From: Tubiluchus corallicola
Lineage: Eukaryota > Priapulida > Priapulimorpha > Priapulimorphida > Tubiluchidae
Direction: 5' to 3'
Assembly (NCBI GenBank): GCA_030141605.1
Contig: JAQGDQ010000005.1
Location: 122,001 to 186,000, forward strand
Length of the DNA: 64,000 nucleotides
In this document: positions 1 to 12,523 of the stretch, one piece after another
Layout of the letters: the number at the start of each line of letters is the position of its first letter
Numbering within the stretch: the stretch's first letter is position 1
Notes under the pieces: generated by a model
Seen by the model: the letters and a program-made list of their open reading frames with translations, nothing else
Told to the model about the DNA's origin: nothing
The model's database searches: none
Position numbers and translations under genes: made by a program

Positions 1-261
1 AAATAAAATTAATTGTAAGTTTCTGCTGGGTTTTTTAAAAATGTGATGTAGGCACAAAATTCTATTTCTATAACAAAGAAAAGGATTTTTCCAAAATTTA
101 CTGTTGTAAATGGGAAAGACACTCAGCTTTTGGTGCTTTTTAATCTACATAATTTAAAAAAACACCTTGACGTAAATCTTCTGGATCGTAAATTATGGAA
201 AACATGTCTCAGCGAGCGTATCACGCCAGAAAAATCAAAAGTGTTATTGAACTGAATTCAT

Positions 262-283
262 AATGTATATATGTATATGTATG

Positions 284-314
<31 letters not shown>
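262..314. repeat. TA/TATG microsatellite
   Basis: Alternating TA with interspersed TATG units. The sequence just before it (ATTCATAATGTATATATG) recurs at about 334-351, so the tract and its flank are partly duplicated. Confidence 0.9.
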
Positions 315-1403
315 TCATTAGCCACTATATATATTCATAATGTATATATGTATATACAGTATATACATATATTCGTTTTTATTCTGTTAGATTTTTATAC
401 CTTTTTGACCCGTAATTTTTGATTTATTATATAACTTGCAGGTAATGTTTTTCTGGACAACCCTATAGTACTCAGAGGTGATCATTTGGCCACGTTCTCT
501 GAGCAGTTTCTGTTACAGGAGTTTACCATGAGGATAATACTGCCTGCCTGGCAGTTATTGTGTGTTGACAGTGCACCCAAACATACTTGGCATAAGAGAC
601 GCAATATAAAGAGCATTGTTTAGTCTCATCATTTAATGGGCAAGGAACTATTACCTTTAGACGTAATCCGGCCTTTGATAATAATAAACGCAAGACGAAC
701 TTTTGTCAGCACTCACATAAAATGACTTTAGGGCTATAACGTAAAGACTTTTTTCAGCTTCGTGTTTCTTGGCTCTTCGCCGGAAGCGGAAAAATTAATG
801 ATGATTGAAGAACACGAAAGCGGAGGTAGAAGACGTAAAATACAGGTAGAGAATAGTGGCGGAAAAGGTTTAGGATAATAGAGCTAAAAAGCGTTAGGAA
901 ATAGGGGTGAAATCCATTACTTGGACTCATAGGAAAGGTCTTATGTGTCGGTATCAAGGTTTTGTGTGAAAATTTTGTCCTTTGCCAAGGAATAACGATT
1001 TATGATTAGTAATTAAATTACGGATGGACAATCAACTTCAATGCACCGAAGGAAACGTACATAAAACGAAAACCACCGGACCGGAGAAGAGTGGCTAAAT
1101 TGGATGACCTAATAAGAACGATTTTCCAAGATCAGTTTATCCATCAGAAATAATCAGTACAGTCGCTGAAGAGAAAAATGTCCTCGTAAAAAAACTAATT
1201 ACTAATTTGAGTAGCTTCAGTGAAAGAGAGACTTTCAGAACTAAAAAAAGTTGACGTGTCTGCGTAGAGAGCTTTGAATTTGGTTTGCTTATGCGAACAT
1301 ACATATTAAAGCAAAACCGAATCCAGTCTTAAACTGTAGGTCAAAACAATCTACTCTTTAAAATATTGAAAGGAAAAATACTATTTTTTCAAAAGTGACT
1401 TAC

Positions 1404-1579
1404 GTGAAATAATTATTACCACACAAACGCAATTTCGGTTTCGCGCCACTAAGTCTTCGCTGTTACATGCATTCCGACATTCGCTAGTTAGACGGGCACT
1501 AGTGCCTGCATTTCGAAAACGCCTTGCACAAAAAACAGGTGCTATGCCACTCAGTTCAGATGTGTTCGTTTGTGACGAA
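1404..1579 (-). CDS. Putative orphan exon, cysteine-containing, unrecognised
   Basis: On the minus strand an acceptor (TTTGCAG) at 1581-1580 and a strong donor (CAC/GTAAGT) after 1404 bracket 176 nt. The frame is open for 58 codons (one base in, one base out). The stretch is visibly richer in G+C than its surroundings and carries six cysteines, including a CVCVV run near its end. No neighbouring exon could be matched to it and I do not recognise the peptide. It may be a chance open frame. Confidence 0.22.
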
Positions 1580-2431
1580 CTGCAAACGTTCGGCAGCTTG
1601 TGCGTGAGCACAGCGGTAAATTTGAAATTTGAATTTTTATCTTAAAGCTTACCTAGTTTTAGTACAACACACTGAATATCTTACAGTAGCACTGTACTTC
1701 AAGTTTCGCTTTCGCAAAAACGTGCAACACGCTCGTGGAATATTTTTGCTGTTGAAAATTAAGTTCGCTTGTGATGTCATCCATAGTTGGGTTCGCCTGC
1801 CGTTAATTATGATTTTAATTTATTATTTGATTATCAAAAACGCCTTTGCAGTATTTATGTATACTTTTTATCGGACTTGAAAATTAGGTAGTATGTGAAA
1901 AATCATCCTGTCTTCCTTTAAGTCTGATAAGGTGGAAAATTGATGTATTCTGCATTTATGAAGACGACGAGAATAACCAGACAATCATGAACAGTTGATT
2001 GATTAAACTCAAGCAACTCCGAGGTTGGGGTGAAGATAGGAAATCAACACCTTTACTCTGGGTAATTACAATCCAGATTAGATTTGGCTTTTGAAAGAAG
2101 ATGCGCTTACATCCTTGAAAGAAGTTACGCTGCTATTTCACCACAATCGTCAGAATCTCTGCAAGCTCTGAGTCTCATCTTAATAGCTTAATAGCATATC
2201 CTTAATAATGAGCGAGTTTCCAGTCTTAGCATTTCCATATTGAGTAGAATCTGCTGTAAAATGCCTGATTTTGACTTGTAGTGCAGCGAAATGCACAAAA
2301 TGTGTTTTTACCAAGCGCCATCTTCGAGCAGTGACCGGGAAAACAAATAAACAAAGAAATTTTTTATTGTTTTGTTTACTGAGACATATAGCATCTTGAT
2401 AAAGGCAAAAATTGTATCATCGTCTCACGCC

Positions 2432-2575
<144 letters not shown>

Positions 2576-3811
2576 GTTTTTTACTCTCTTACTCTAGATC
2601 TTGAATTTTTTTACCGTTACAAATAAAGCCTTACACAGACTACACCAGACACCTCACTGGTTTTTCCTGCAAAATGTTCTTGCTTTATGGCAGCGTTAAA
2701 GCCTTTGGCAGGAAAATCTCGATAATAAATAAGCTCCTTGCGAGCAGAGCTTATGAGTTGAATGCCACATGCTTCGCACATGAGAGTAAGCTTGTAATAG
2801 GATTACATTAACACTGATTTCAAACGCATTGAATTTTCGTTGAATCTGAAAACTTGAACAATTAGGTGTAATAAAGGTAAAAAAACTTCAAGAAGATTGG
2901 GATTCTTGTCAGAGCAGCTTCTGGAAACTATATAAAAACTGCACACAAATTGATTGTATGAAATACATTTAGTCATGTTTCGCGCGGATCTATGCAAGCA
3001 AAATTTTCCCTTGTCCATTACATAACCACGCTGTAAATTCAGTGAACTCATTACGATCAATAATTTATTGTAATATGGTAACCTTTGGTATAATCTTTCA
3101 CAAAAAATACTTCACAGGTCTACAACCATTAGCGTATAACTTTCCTTTTAATTCTTTCGTATGAAATAAATGAACAAGATATGCAGAGTTTCTTATTGCT
3201 TAATTACGGCTTACACTTTAACTGTTTCTGTAATTCGCTCTTTGCGAATTAATCACACGCTGTTCAAGTATTGGAGAGCCTAGGATTATTGCTTAGTTAG
3301 CATTCAGACGGCTTTCTCGCGAATCTTATGAAATTAAAGCGCACTCGACCTCTCTTCCCCTTGTTCAACCTCAGCGTAATTATTCGAGTGATTGAATTTT
3401 GTTGTATTGTACTGAAAGAGGCGATATTTCGCAGGCTTTTCAACTACAGTGTTACTGTATATTGTGTTCCTAGTTGTTACACAGAAAAGTGAACTGGAAA
3501 TACAGAGTATAACGTGTTTAAGCGCGATCTGTGAATATGGTAGCTCCCTTACAAGTATGGTAAGCCAGACACAGCCAAACCAAGAAGGTTCTCAACTACG
3601 TATACGTATACTGAGCAGAACTGCCATGACTTTTTAATTGTGAAGTTCACTACCATGGTCAACTTTGCGGGTTCAGTTCTATCTGGTTTGTTCATGTTAA
3701 TTCCGCTCTAAATAAATTTATTTGTCTGTGCCTCAGTAATAACATCGGTGCATATTCTGTCATAAGGCCTTATTTATATTTCTAAAAGCTTTAGAATAAA
3801 ATCTCAGTCTG

Positions 3812-3908
<97 letters not shown>

Positions 3909-3943
3909 TAATAATAATAATAATATCAATAATAATAATAATA
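3812..3943. repeat. (AAT)n microsatellite
   Basis: About 130 bp of nearly perfect AAT/ATA repeat with a few interruptions near its right end. The poly-isoleucine frame on the minus strand is only this repeat. Confidence 0.95.
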
Positions 3944-5027
3944 ACTGAGACTATTGAAGCCAACAGTTAATGGTGGACAGCATCATGATTCAGATCAGTT
4001 ACAAAACTACTTCCGGGGTTGATGGACGCCATCTCCGTTCTAAACTGAAGTGATCTCACTCGCGGTTACTTTTTTCAAAAATTACTCAACGTAGCATTTT
4101 ACTGGTAGGTAAAAAACACCTGACAAGCAGGAGAATGGATGCTGCAAGGCGGAAGTTTTCGCTCACAAGTTTCCTCGTTGAAATACTATATCAAGGCAGC
4201 CATTTTCGGAAATTACAGAAAAATTTCTATAAATATGGCTTCCTTTTGCTAATGAGCTTCTTCTTACTAGCAGATTGATAGGTCGTCTGGAAACCTAACT
4301 ATATATAGTATACCCTTTATTACTATTGTTTACATTTGGTGTAACACGCTAATAGCCTCGGGATAATTAATGTGTTTGGCACAAAATGAACGGCTGCCCA
4401 CATCGCACATCTTTGAAACAGAAAGACTTTTTATAGCTTCTCAGAGTCGCCATTACCTTATTACCAAACAAAAATAAACAGCTTAGAAAACAGTCAACTA
4501 AAATGTTATTCACCAAAACTTGCCTGCTGATCTTAAAAGTTATAAGTTCCATTGATGTGATCCACACAGTTTTGTTTCGATTTCTTTTCAGCCTCAATTA
4601 TTGCTAATCAACTGTGACGATCAGTTCTCGAGATTTTGTAGCCCGCAAATTGGGAATGAACGACCGTGACAGTTAAAAAGTGATTGCGGTTTTCTTAATA
4701 GGCTAATAAAGATAGTGGACAATAACACGGTCGCCATGTTTTTTATTGTTCTGATTCTAGAATTTGCATTATTCTTGTATAGCCTCATGCTGTAGAGGCA
4801 TAGACCTTCAAGAAAATCACAAGGATAATTTGTCCCCCGAAGTAGTTCCAATATGTTGTCTGGCTGACGGCTAGTACATGATTAATTGTTTGATGACGTC
4901 TTGATTTATTTGTTGATAACATAGTTGTTTGAATTTACACTAAACTATGGGGATTGCATATTGTATTCCCTCGCTGTAGTAGCAAAATTAATATAATTTT
5001 TTAAGTGTGAACTGTTAAAAAACTAAG

Positions 5028-5033
5028 TTTATT
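5028..5033 (-). promoter_or_regulatory. Polyadenylation signal of the sulfotransferase gene
   Basis: AATAAA on the minus strand, about 22 nt beyond the sulfotransferase stop codon. This would give a very short 3' UTR. Confidence 0.6.
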
Positions 5034-5054
5034 AAAAACCGTTACGAACATTTA

Positions 5055-8000
5055 TCAGCTGGGATAGGTGTAATTAAATAAGAGAAAATCTGGTAGATAT
5101 TTCTTAAACAATTGTTGAATAACGTGTGGATGGATTTTTGAGAATGCTTTTTTCCACGAAAACGAAACACTTTTTTGAGCAGGATATTTTATCAAGTCTT
5201 CCATACCCAGTTTTCTTAACACATGCTTTACGTCTGCCGAAAAAGTTTCATGCTTGCCGATGACGTCATATTGCACGTGACACGGATTGCATAAATCAAT
5301 GTACCTCGCCCAATGATCGTCTGCTTTCCTTATTCGAGGCAGATACCTTGCAAATTCTCCTATTGTGACGGGTGGACGATCCTCGGCTGTACCTGGGTGT
5401 GAATTTCTCACCATTAGTTTGATTTTGGCTCCAGTTAGGTTTTTGAACAGTTCGTTCCCAGGGTTCAGTTTGTCTCGATATGCGGAGAAAATTCGTTCAA
5501 ACGGATGACGAACAAACATAAACTTGAAGTAATATTTAAGCCTGTATCCTTGCTCTTCCTTGCTATAATTACCTAGCAGTTTCATCACTTTGTACACGTC
5601 GAGGTGTTCGTTTTCTATCTCATTAATTTCGTTCATTTTTAAAAAGGCGTACTTCCAGTTTGTGCTGCCTACTTTAGGCACGGAACAGTAAATAAATTTA
5701 TGTCTGTCGTCTACGAAAAGCCGTTCCAAGTACTTGGTTTTGTCAGATTTTGAAAAGGTGTAATTAGCACAGATCTTGCTGACTAGTTCTTTTCTAGCCA
5801 TATAGATGTCGTTGCCATTTTTAAATTGCTTTAATACAACAGGTCGTTGAAACATTCTAAGTGTTTGCGTCTCAACAGTAACTACCTGCAAATGTAAAAA
5901 AAAATATTTAAATATGAAGTTTTTTAGCGGAAAACAGTCATGCATGTACAAAGTATTTAATGCTTCTTCTCTGATTGTATTACTTACTTCTGAAAAATCT
6001 TTTCGCATGTGCATTCAATTTGTTCCACTGTGACATACGTTTAGAAGTCTTATGGGCAAAGCTACACAAATTTCTTACCACATGAGGATGTTAATCAAGC
6101 ACAGTTGTACTAGCACTCTTATGGTTGCCAAGGACTTTAGGTTCTTTAGAGCTACGAAAATCTTTGCCTAGAAACTTTTGTATAAGGAAAAACCATATTA
6201 GAGCGGAAAACATTAATTTCGTACATGATTAAGTAAATTAAACTTCAATTCCAGTGCATAATAGAGCTGGTTTTCATACCTGGACGCAAAACTGGATTGA
6301 ATAGCATTTGTGTTACTATAAAGATCCCGTCGCGGCTTTTAAAACACTAATCCTAATATTATGAAGAGAATGGTTTATTGATTTTGGTCAATTTCTCCAT
6401 GATTTCATCATTCCAAAACAAAAACGAATACATGTATATACAAATTATTCCCCGTGAAACACGAGAACATTTGGTGGAAGATGTGACACGACATTGTTCG
6501 CATTATTGTAAGAAAGACTGGCAACACTTTAACAAAGGTACGCAGTACACTATTTCCTACATTACTAAAAATATAAGATACGTGCAGCCGGTAAGCTGTA
6601 ATAATTCTATCACTTTTCATGTTAATTTGGTGATATTTAGGTAGAACCGTAGAAATCTGGCCGAGATTAGTTGCCATCTACTGCTAGCTATCACTGTTTT
6701 GCCATCTCATGTAAATGATTGTTGTACACCTTGAACGGTGAAGCTTTTGACCGCGAATGTATTAGAGAGCATGGTTTTTTTTATTAGCTTTTGCTCACAT
6801 TAAGTAGCTCCATAGTTGCACGAGGTACATCTACAGCAGAGTGTTGTAATAATATTAATTATGTTGCCTCGAAAACACACCTTTATATCTGCTAATTGCC
6901 GCAGTATAAGAGCTAAAACCACGCTGCAGCACGTTCGATAAAACAGTGTAAATATCGCGCAATGTTTGCTTGCTGCCATGCAGGTCAGAGTATGCATGCA
7001 CTTTGTTTAACAGTTTTTCACGAAGCCACAAATTAATACACGTACAATATCGGTCAATTTGTCAAAGATGTTTATGTCTGCCATGTTGAAATATGTATCA
7101 ATTTTCAGTAAAAGCTTCCTGTAAAAAGAATTATCATGAGAATGAGAAATCGGGCATAAATTGAGAATTATTTGTTATGAGGAATTTTCAGTTTGTTCAT
7201 CAATTAGTGCTTATACCAAATGAAAAAGTAAAAACTGAAATTGTAGATATTGTCTCCACAGTGAAACATTGTTACATAAAAACCTTTAATCACACCATTG
7301 TTCATTAAGAGGTGCTGACAAGCCATCGGCATATCAGTGTCCAGTTTTTTGCTGAATTAACTGCTGTGTTTACCTGTCTTGGGAGCAGATTTATTTCAGA
7401 ATTCTGCTTGCCCAGAGTCTTGCCCCGGGCGTATAATGATGATAAAGATGATGACGATGACGCTAGTTTGATTAGCGGTAATTTATCTGAAATTTCTTCA
7501 CAACATCTACTGTATGAAACAATATAGTCTGGTTTTTAGGAGTAGGCAAAATATTATCATTACGTTATATAAAATATAATGAAATTTGTTTAGTTTTTAG
7601 TACAATGGAGCAAAAAATGAATTCAATCAGTTAATGCAAAAGTGCTATAATTAAACATAATTATACAGTGATATCAAAAATATTGAAAATTTACTAACAT
7701 TTACTGTTTATAGTGCTGCAACGAATAGGCAAATCACCACATCGCAAGCAGTAGTGATCTTTAACTTTTCCATACCTCTGGCACAAATACTTTTGAAAAA
7801 AGGTTGTATGATCATATATTCTACTATTTCTGGGAAGATATGTGTTTCCCAGAGAAGGATAAATACAGAAAACAATAGCGAGAAATCCATTAGTTTATTA
7901 ACTGACGTCCGCAGTTAAAAATGATCATGTTTAAATGTATTACGGCAATGCTATGAATCATTCAGCAAATTTGAGCATCATTGGCTGTAGCTGTGGCAAC

Positions 8001-11000
8001 GTCATAAAAGCGTTTCACCATTTGATAGTACATCGAATTTATTTTGCGTTGCATTACAGTTTTTGTTTTAATTATTTTTAGTTAATTTGCAAGACGACCC
8101 GTGGATATTTCTCACTTGCTGCGGCTAAGTGATGTTCCTGTTTTCCTATCATTTTACACAAGTAAAAGTTGTTATTTCTAAAATCAATACTTGTGTATTG
8201 ATGAGAAAATGGGTACCCAATCTTCTTTCAGCGAAGAAGAACGCATTATGGCTGACAACAAGTATTCACGGAAAGGTGACAACCCTGTCAAAAACAGTTC
8301 AGAATTAGCATTAACTAATTGCTTCGTTATAAAACCGGAGTGTATAGTTATCTAAAAAAATTGTAAAGGCGACACTTTAAAACTTTAAAAGGAACTATAA
8401 GTTGGTCACAATGCAACAGCGAACTATAGTCGTCCTCAGTCAAACCTTAGCTTTCGGTAAGCACATGCAAATAAGGAAACTACTTTTTTAAACAATGGTC
8501 TTGTCTTTTAATACCATTTATTTTAACCTTATCATAATTTTATATTCCATGGTACTTATGTTTTGCGTGAATTTGTCTTAAGTAATTTTAACTTTTTGTT
8601 ATACGAATTATAAATAAGTAACTAATTAGCCTTAGATGCACCTGACCCACAGGAACAAGAGTAAACCCCTACCGGGCGCATCCCCCGGGTGGCGGACCCC
8701 TGGCTCACGAGCCAGGGTGCTCCGAATATTCAAATAAGGAGCTGTGGACCAAATCCTTCAGGATAGACCTAGCAAGTCACTGAAGTACTTTTTGCTCAAG
8801 TAACTCATGGCGAACACAACTGTATCAAGTGTTCGCCGGCTGACAGATGAAAATCTACCAGGAGGATGGTGAGAAAGAAAGTCACAGTAGACATTAAAAT
8901 TTAACAATGAAGGCAGATCGCTTTCAGGGCAAAAGCTTGAGTGACTTTTGAATTATAGTGGGTAAATAATGCTGCCAAAAAGTTTCTAATTGATAAAGAT
9001 TATTATGAGAAAAGCATGACTTTCTCACAAGAATACCATGAATCAACCTAGCCATAGTCACTTGATTCTAAAAGTCGATGAAGGTGATCTATCGTCACGA
9101 CCTACTGACCTACTTCCAGATCAGACCTTAAATATGCCTTAGATAAATGTTGACTATGGAAATATGGATAGTAACGCTCTAATGTCATGTTCATCCCCAC
9201 CATATTCATCATTGCACATGCATCATTATCTCATCACGACTCTTTAGAACAGTATACGCTTGAAAAAGCTGTATGGGCCTAACCTCTAGAAGCAAATTAA
9301 GGGTGCCCCCAACAAGCAGGTAACAGCTGGTGAGGTGAAGTGCAAAAATAATCAACGTCAACTGGGCTTTATGACACCACTGATGGTCATTTCATAGCTG
9401 TCCTCTCTCACGTCGCTTCATTTGTGAGTAATTAGACGCCGCGTGCCGTTTGCTGCTGGCTTCATCGATTAGGGCTGATCCAGAAATGAGGAGTCGCCTG
9501 GAAGTGCTGGGTTTGGTCAGAGAGCGGGTTATTGAGATGCACGTGTGATCAAAGGAATGAACTTTTATAAGCATTCGTGTGCATGTGGTGGATTATGTTT
9601 AGAAAAATAATTTTGTTTAACGTTCATCAGAATGGTTTTTTGCAAGGAAATTTGTTTCAACTTATTAACAGTATGATTACACGCTACGCTGACCACTATA
9701 CTCATACGATATCATACGATTTGTTACTAATCCGGAATTAAAACAAACGTATTTTGTTTTCATAAAGGATCGAGGAGCGTCTTTTTTTGAGAACTAGCAC
9801 GGTATTAATTGGGGCAATATACTTGATTAATTAAGTTTCAAATGATGCAGTCAGTAGAGCGGAAACGACATTAGCTTTAATTAATGTGCCGCTGTGCTGA
9901 GCAAAACTCAGTGCATTTCTGGCTCAAGCGTATTTAAATAAAGTTTGAGGTTAATTTTAGTCTTTATAGTTTTGAGCTCGAACATTTAATTAAGTTGTTT
10001 GTTGTAACTTAATGGCAATGTGATATCATGCAAGTCTGATATAATAAGACTCCAGTAACCAGATAAAAATCGTTACCTACAGTCGCATTCGATAAGTAAA
10101 TACTGCAGTGTGGCGCTCACACTCTGGGCTGTGAGAAGTTGGCTATGGCACTTCCTGATCAGTCAAAAGTTAAAATTAAGCATCAGTTGTTGGACTGTGA
10201 AATAAGGCGAGATAAGTGTGGAAGCCTTTACTAAAGACGCTCTCTTAGTTTATTAATAATATAGTTTCTGTTAATTTAATAATTATTTTACTAAATAACG
10301 ACATATGTGCCAACATTTTTCAGCAGTACTGATAATACTACAGGGTGGTACATAACATTTTGTTAGAGTAGTACAGAGCACAACAGAGAATCCATTATGC
10401 TCTCAGTGTTTAGTGTGAAAGCTTCGCCCATAACGTACAGCTTGCAATCTTGATGGGATCAGATTCAGAGCAAATCGAACTGAAAGGCCCAAGATTTCAC
10501 TGGACTTCAACCTCGTCGAACACATTGGGGCTATCCTGAATGAAAGGACAGAGACTAATACGATCTAAGAACATGCCATGTTGATTGGTATTCAAAAGAT
10601 AAGTTTCTGAGACACATCTATAACGTGTTGGAGGATCTTGAGACAATCATCATAGTGACCTCTTCAAGTTGCTCCTTCGGCTATATTTCTCAAGTCTGCA
10701 GGCTGTTCGAGACGCGTGAAACTTCCACATTGAATAAGCCTGATAAATTCTACGTAATAATTAATTAATCAATGCTTTGATGTGATAAATTATTCTATAA
10801 CTTTACTCATTTTTAGATCCCTAGTAAAAAGACGCACCACCTTGTATATTATGTGAATAACTTGGTAACATTTCCTGATAAAAAGAATGCATTGAAATTT
10901 GTGTAACTCCTTCAAATCTGGTCCGAAAGAAACATTAAAAGTGTTAAATGCGCATTAAAGTGAAATCCGTTTGAAAATAGATACTTACACCAGACAGTGT

Positions 11001-11093
11001 TATAAGAACAACGGTAGATGTTACCGCTAAACAGCAAGTAAAGATTCTCAGTTTTACTGTGCCGTATGTGGACTTTATACTTGTTGATTCCAT
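5055..11093 (-). CDS. Golgi carbohydrate sulfotransferase (CHST8-14/HNK-1ST type)
   Basis: Transfers sulfate from PAPS to a glycan, acting in the Golgi lumen. Two exons: 11093-10989 (35 codons) and 5885-5055 (276 codons plus stop), 311 aa in all. Exon 1 begins with ATG and encodes a short cytoplasmic tail ending in KLR, then a hydrophobic signal anchor at about residues 18-35 (IFTCCLAVTSTVVLITLSG), and stops at a perfect GTAAGT donor. Exon 2 follows a TTTGCAG acceptor; both junctions are phase 0. Exon 2 carries the 5'-phosphosulfate loop (PKVGSTNWK, about 105-113), the 3'-phosphate motif (VRHPFERIFSAYRDK, from about 160) and the CNPC...YDVIGKHET block (from about 234) typical of Sulfotransfer_2 proteins. 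The intron of about 5.1 kb contains a Tc1/mariner remnant. The glycan substrate cannot be named. An alternative short 5' exon at 6014-5988 is discussed in the findings. Confidence 0.85.
6168..10340. other. Large intron of the sulfotransferase gene
   Basis: Intronic on the minus strand. It holds a GC-richer relic near 8.64-8.9 kb and nothing else I can name. A minus-strand stretch at 6167-6079 has an acceptor-like TTTCTAG and a strong CATGTG/GTAAGA donor around an open, hydrophobic frame, but it cannot be joined in frame to the catalytic exon. Confidence 0.4.
8640..8900 (+). mobile_element. Probable 5' fragment of a non-LTR retrotransposon
   Basis: A sharply GC-richer segment in AT-rich intron. 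It contains CATCCCCCGGGTGGCGGACC, which resembles the 5' regions of I-type LINEs, then an ATG near 8807 opening a 21-codon frame (begins MANTTVSSVRRL) that ends at TGA. No other part of an element follows. Assignment rests on composition and resemblance only. Confidence 0.3.
10341..10844 (+). mobile_element. Internally deleted Tc1/mariner-type DNA transposon
   Basis: About 504 bp bounded by TA dinucleotides. The left end reads CAGGGTGGTACATAAC; the right end read inward on the minus strand is CAAGGTGGTGCGTC, an imperfect terminal inverted repeat. Around 10497-10550 the plus strand translates as SLDFNLVEHIGAILNERTE, matching the SPDLNPIEHLW region that holds the second catalytic aspartate of Tc1/mariner transposases. 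Most of the transposase is missing and the rest is frameshifted. It lies in the sulfotransferase intron, 145 bp from the signal-anchor exon. Confidence 0.65.
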
Positions 11094-12523
11094 TAACTAT
11101 CTATTTACATTATAAGCGCTATAATACAGGTCTTTGTAGTCCTCGAGTACTAGTTATAGCTGCCATATTAATATGGAAACAATTCGTCATTGCATAATTC
11201 CTGTGTTACTACGCTCAGTAACGAGCTATGTCTTTTCGTCTCTCTAATGTCAAACTTTGCACAGAAAATGAGCACAACAGTTAGTGTGTTCCTTTTCAAA
11301 TCATTTTCTTTCATTTCGCATTAAAAAATTCGTCCTGCGTGTTTGGGAAGAAGTTCAGCTTCCGCGTAGTTTTTGCCTCCGTTGTTAAACACTTCCAGTT
11401 TTCCACAATAGCATCGTTTTATCCACTTCATCACAAACAACTCTGAATGGCATGACATATCAAATAAACACTTAGCGAACTGTTTGGTTGTTTCATACAC
11501 GCAATTTCAAGCTCTGCTCGTAATGTTCGCCTTGAAACTAATAAAGAATAAGTGAAAAGTGCCGGCAAAGAAAAGCTATAAGGTGAATGGCCTGCGTCTG
11601 ACGAATTATTAGAGCGAAAATAGGTTTGAAATTTAGCGGTGTAGCTGACGTAGTTTTACTAACCAATGCTTATGGTCATACGGTAAAACCGGTTTTGAGG
11701 TAACCACCCATGTGTTCCAGATATTCTATCGGTCAATGTTCTAACTTTTGTAGGAAGAAATGTTATGGTATTTACAGCGTAGACATTCCCTTTTTAGTAT
11801 GCATTGTTGTTTCGGCCGTCGCTGCTAACTTGCTAAATAAAATTTACTGAGAGAAAGAAATCGAAATTTACAATTTTTTTCAAAATGTGTAAAATATCGC
11901 TTAAAATCGAATACAGTGTACTTACAAGTGTTAAGAAATTCACCATGCAAAGAGGAGAACTTCCGCGACAGGCCAATAAGGCCATGGAGCTGGTCAAAAG
12001 GTTCTGAAGTGGCAGAAATTCCTTCTTTGTGAGCTATATAATTAGGCTGTATAAATCGCCCGCAGCTCGTTAACACCAGTGGCAGCTACAGTTGGTATAA
12101 GGGACTAAACATGGAAACGTGAAAATATGAATACAAGCCCAGAAAAATACAATTCTTGTAACTATTATTTGTTAGTGAATGCTTTCTTTAACAAGAAAGT
12201 TCTGGTAAAACATGCTACAGGCAAGAGATCCAATGAAAAAATTGAATTTATAAGTAAACGTGCATACTGCATCTAGAAATGTCGATACAGAGTAAAATTT
12301 TACACAACACACACAAAAGACAGCAGTTAACACAGTTTGAATGCACATTTCGTACATTTTTCGTTATTATTAGTTTTTTAAACCGTTCGAAATTTTCTTT
12401 GAAATTTCTCCAGCTCAAGGAGGTAATACATAAGACTTAAGTCAAAATGACCAGTTGTACGTCTTATTTACTGTGTTTATCTGTTTCATTTCCGGTCTCA
12501 TCCTGTAATTTCCGCTTTTGCAG

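Noticed and set aside
3449-3567. Plus-strand frame ending at a GTAAGC donor
   Set aside because: A possible exon, but the acceptor is weak, the peptide is unrecognised and no partner exon exists nearby.
6079-6167. Possible membrane-anchor exon of the sulfotransferase
   Set aside because: It has good splice sites but an arginine in the middle of the hydrophobic run and no in-frame junction to the catalytic exon. The exon at 10989-11093 fits in phase and has a proper anchor.
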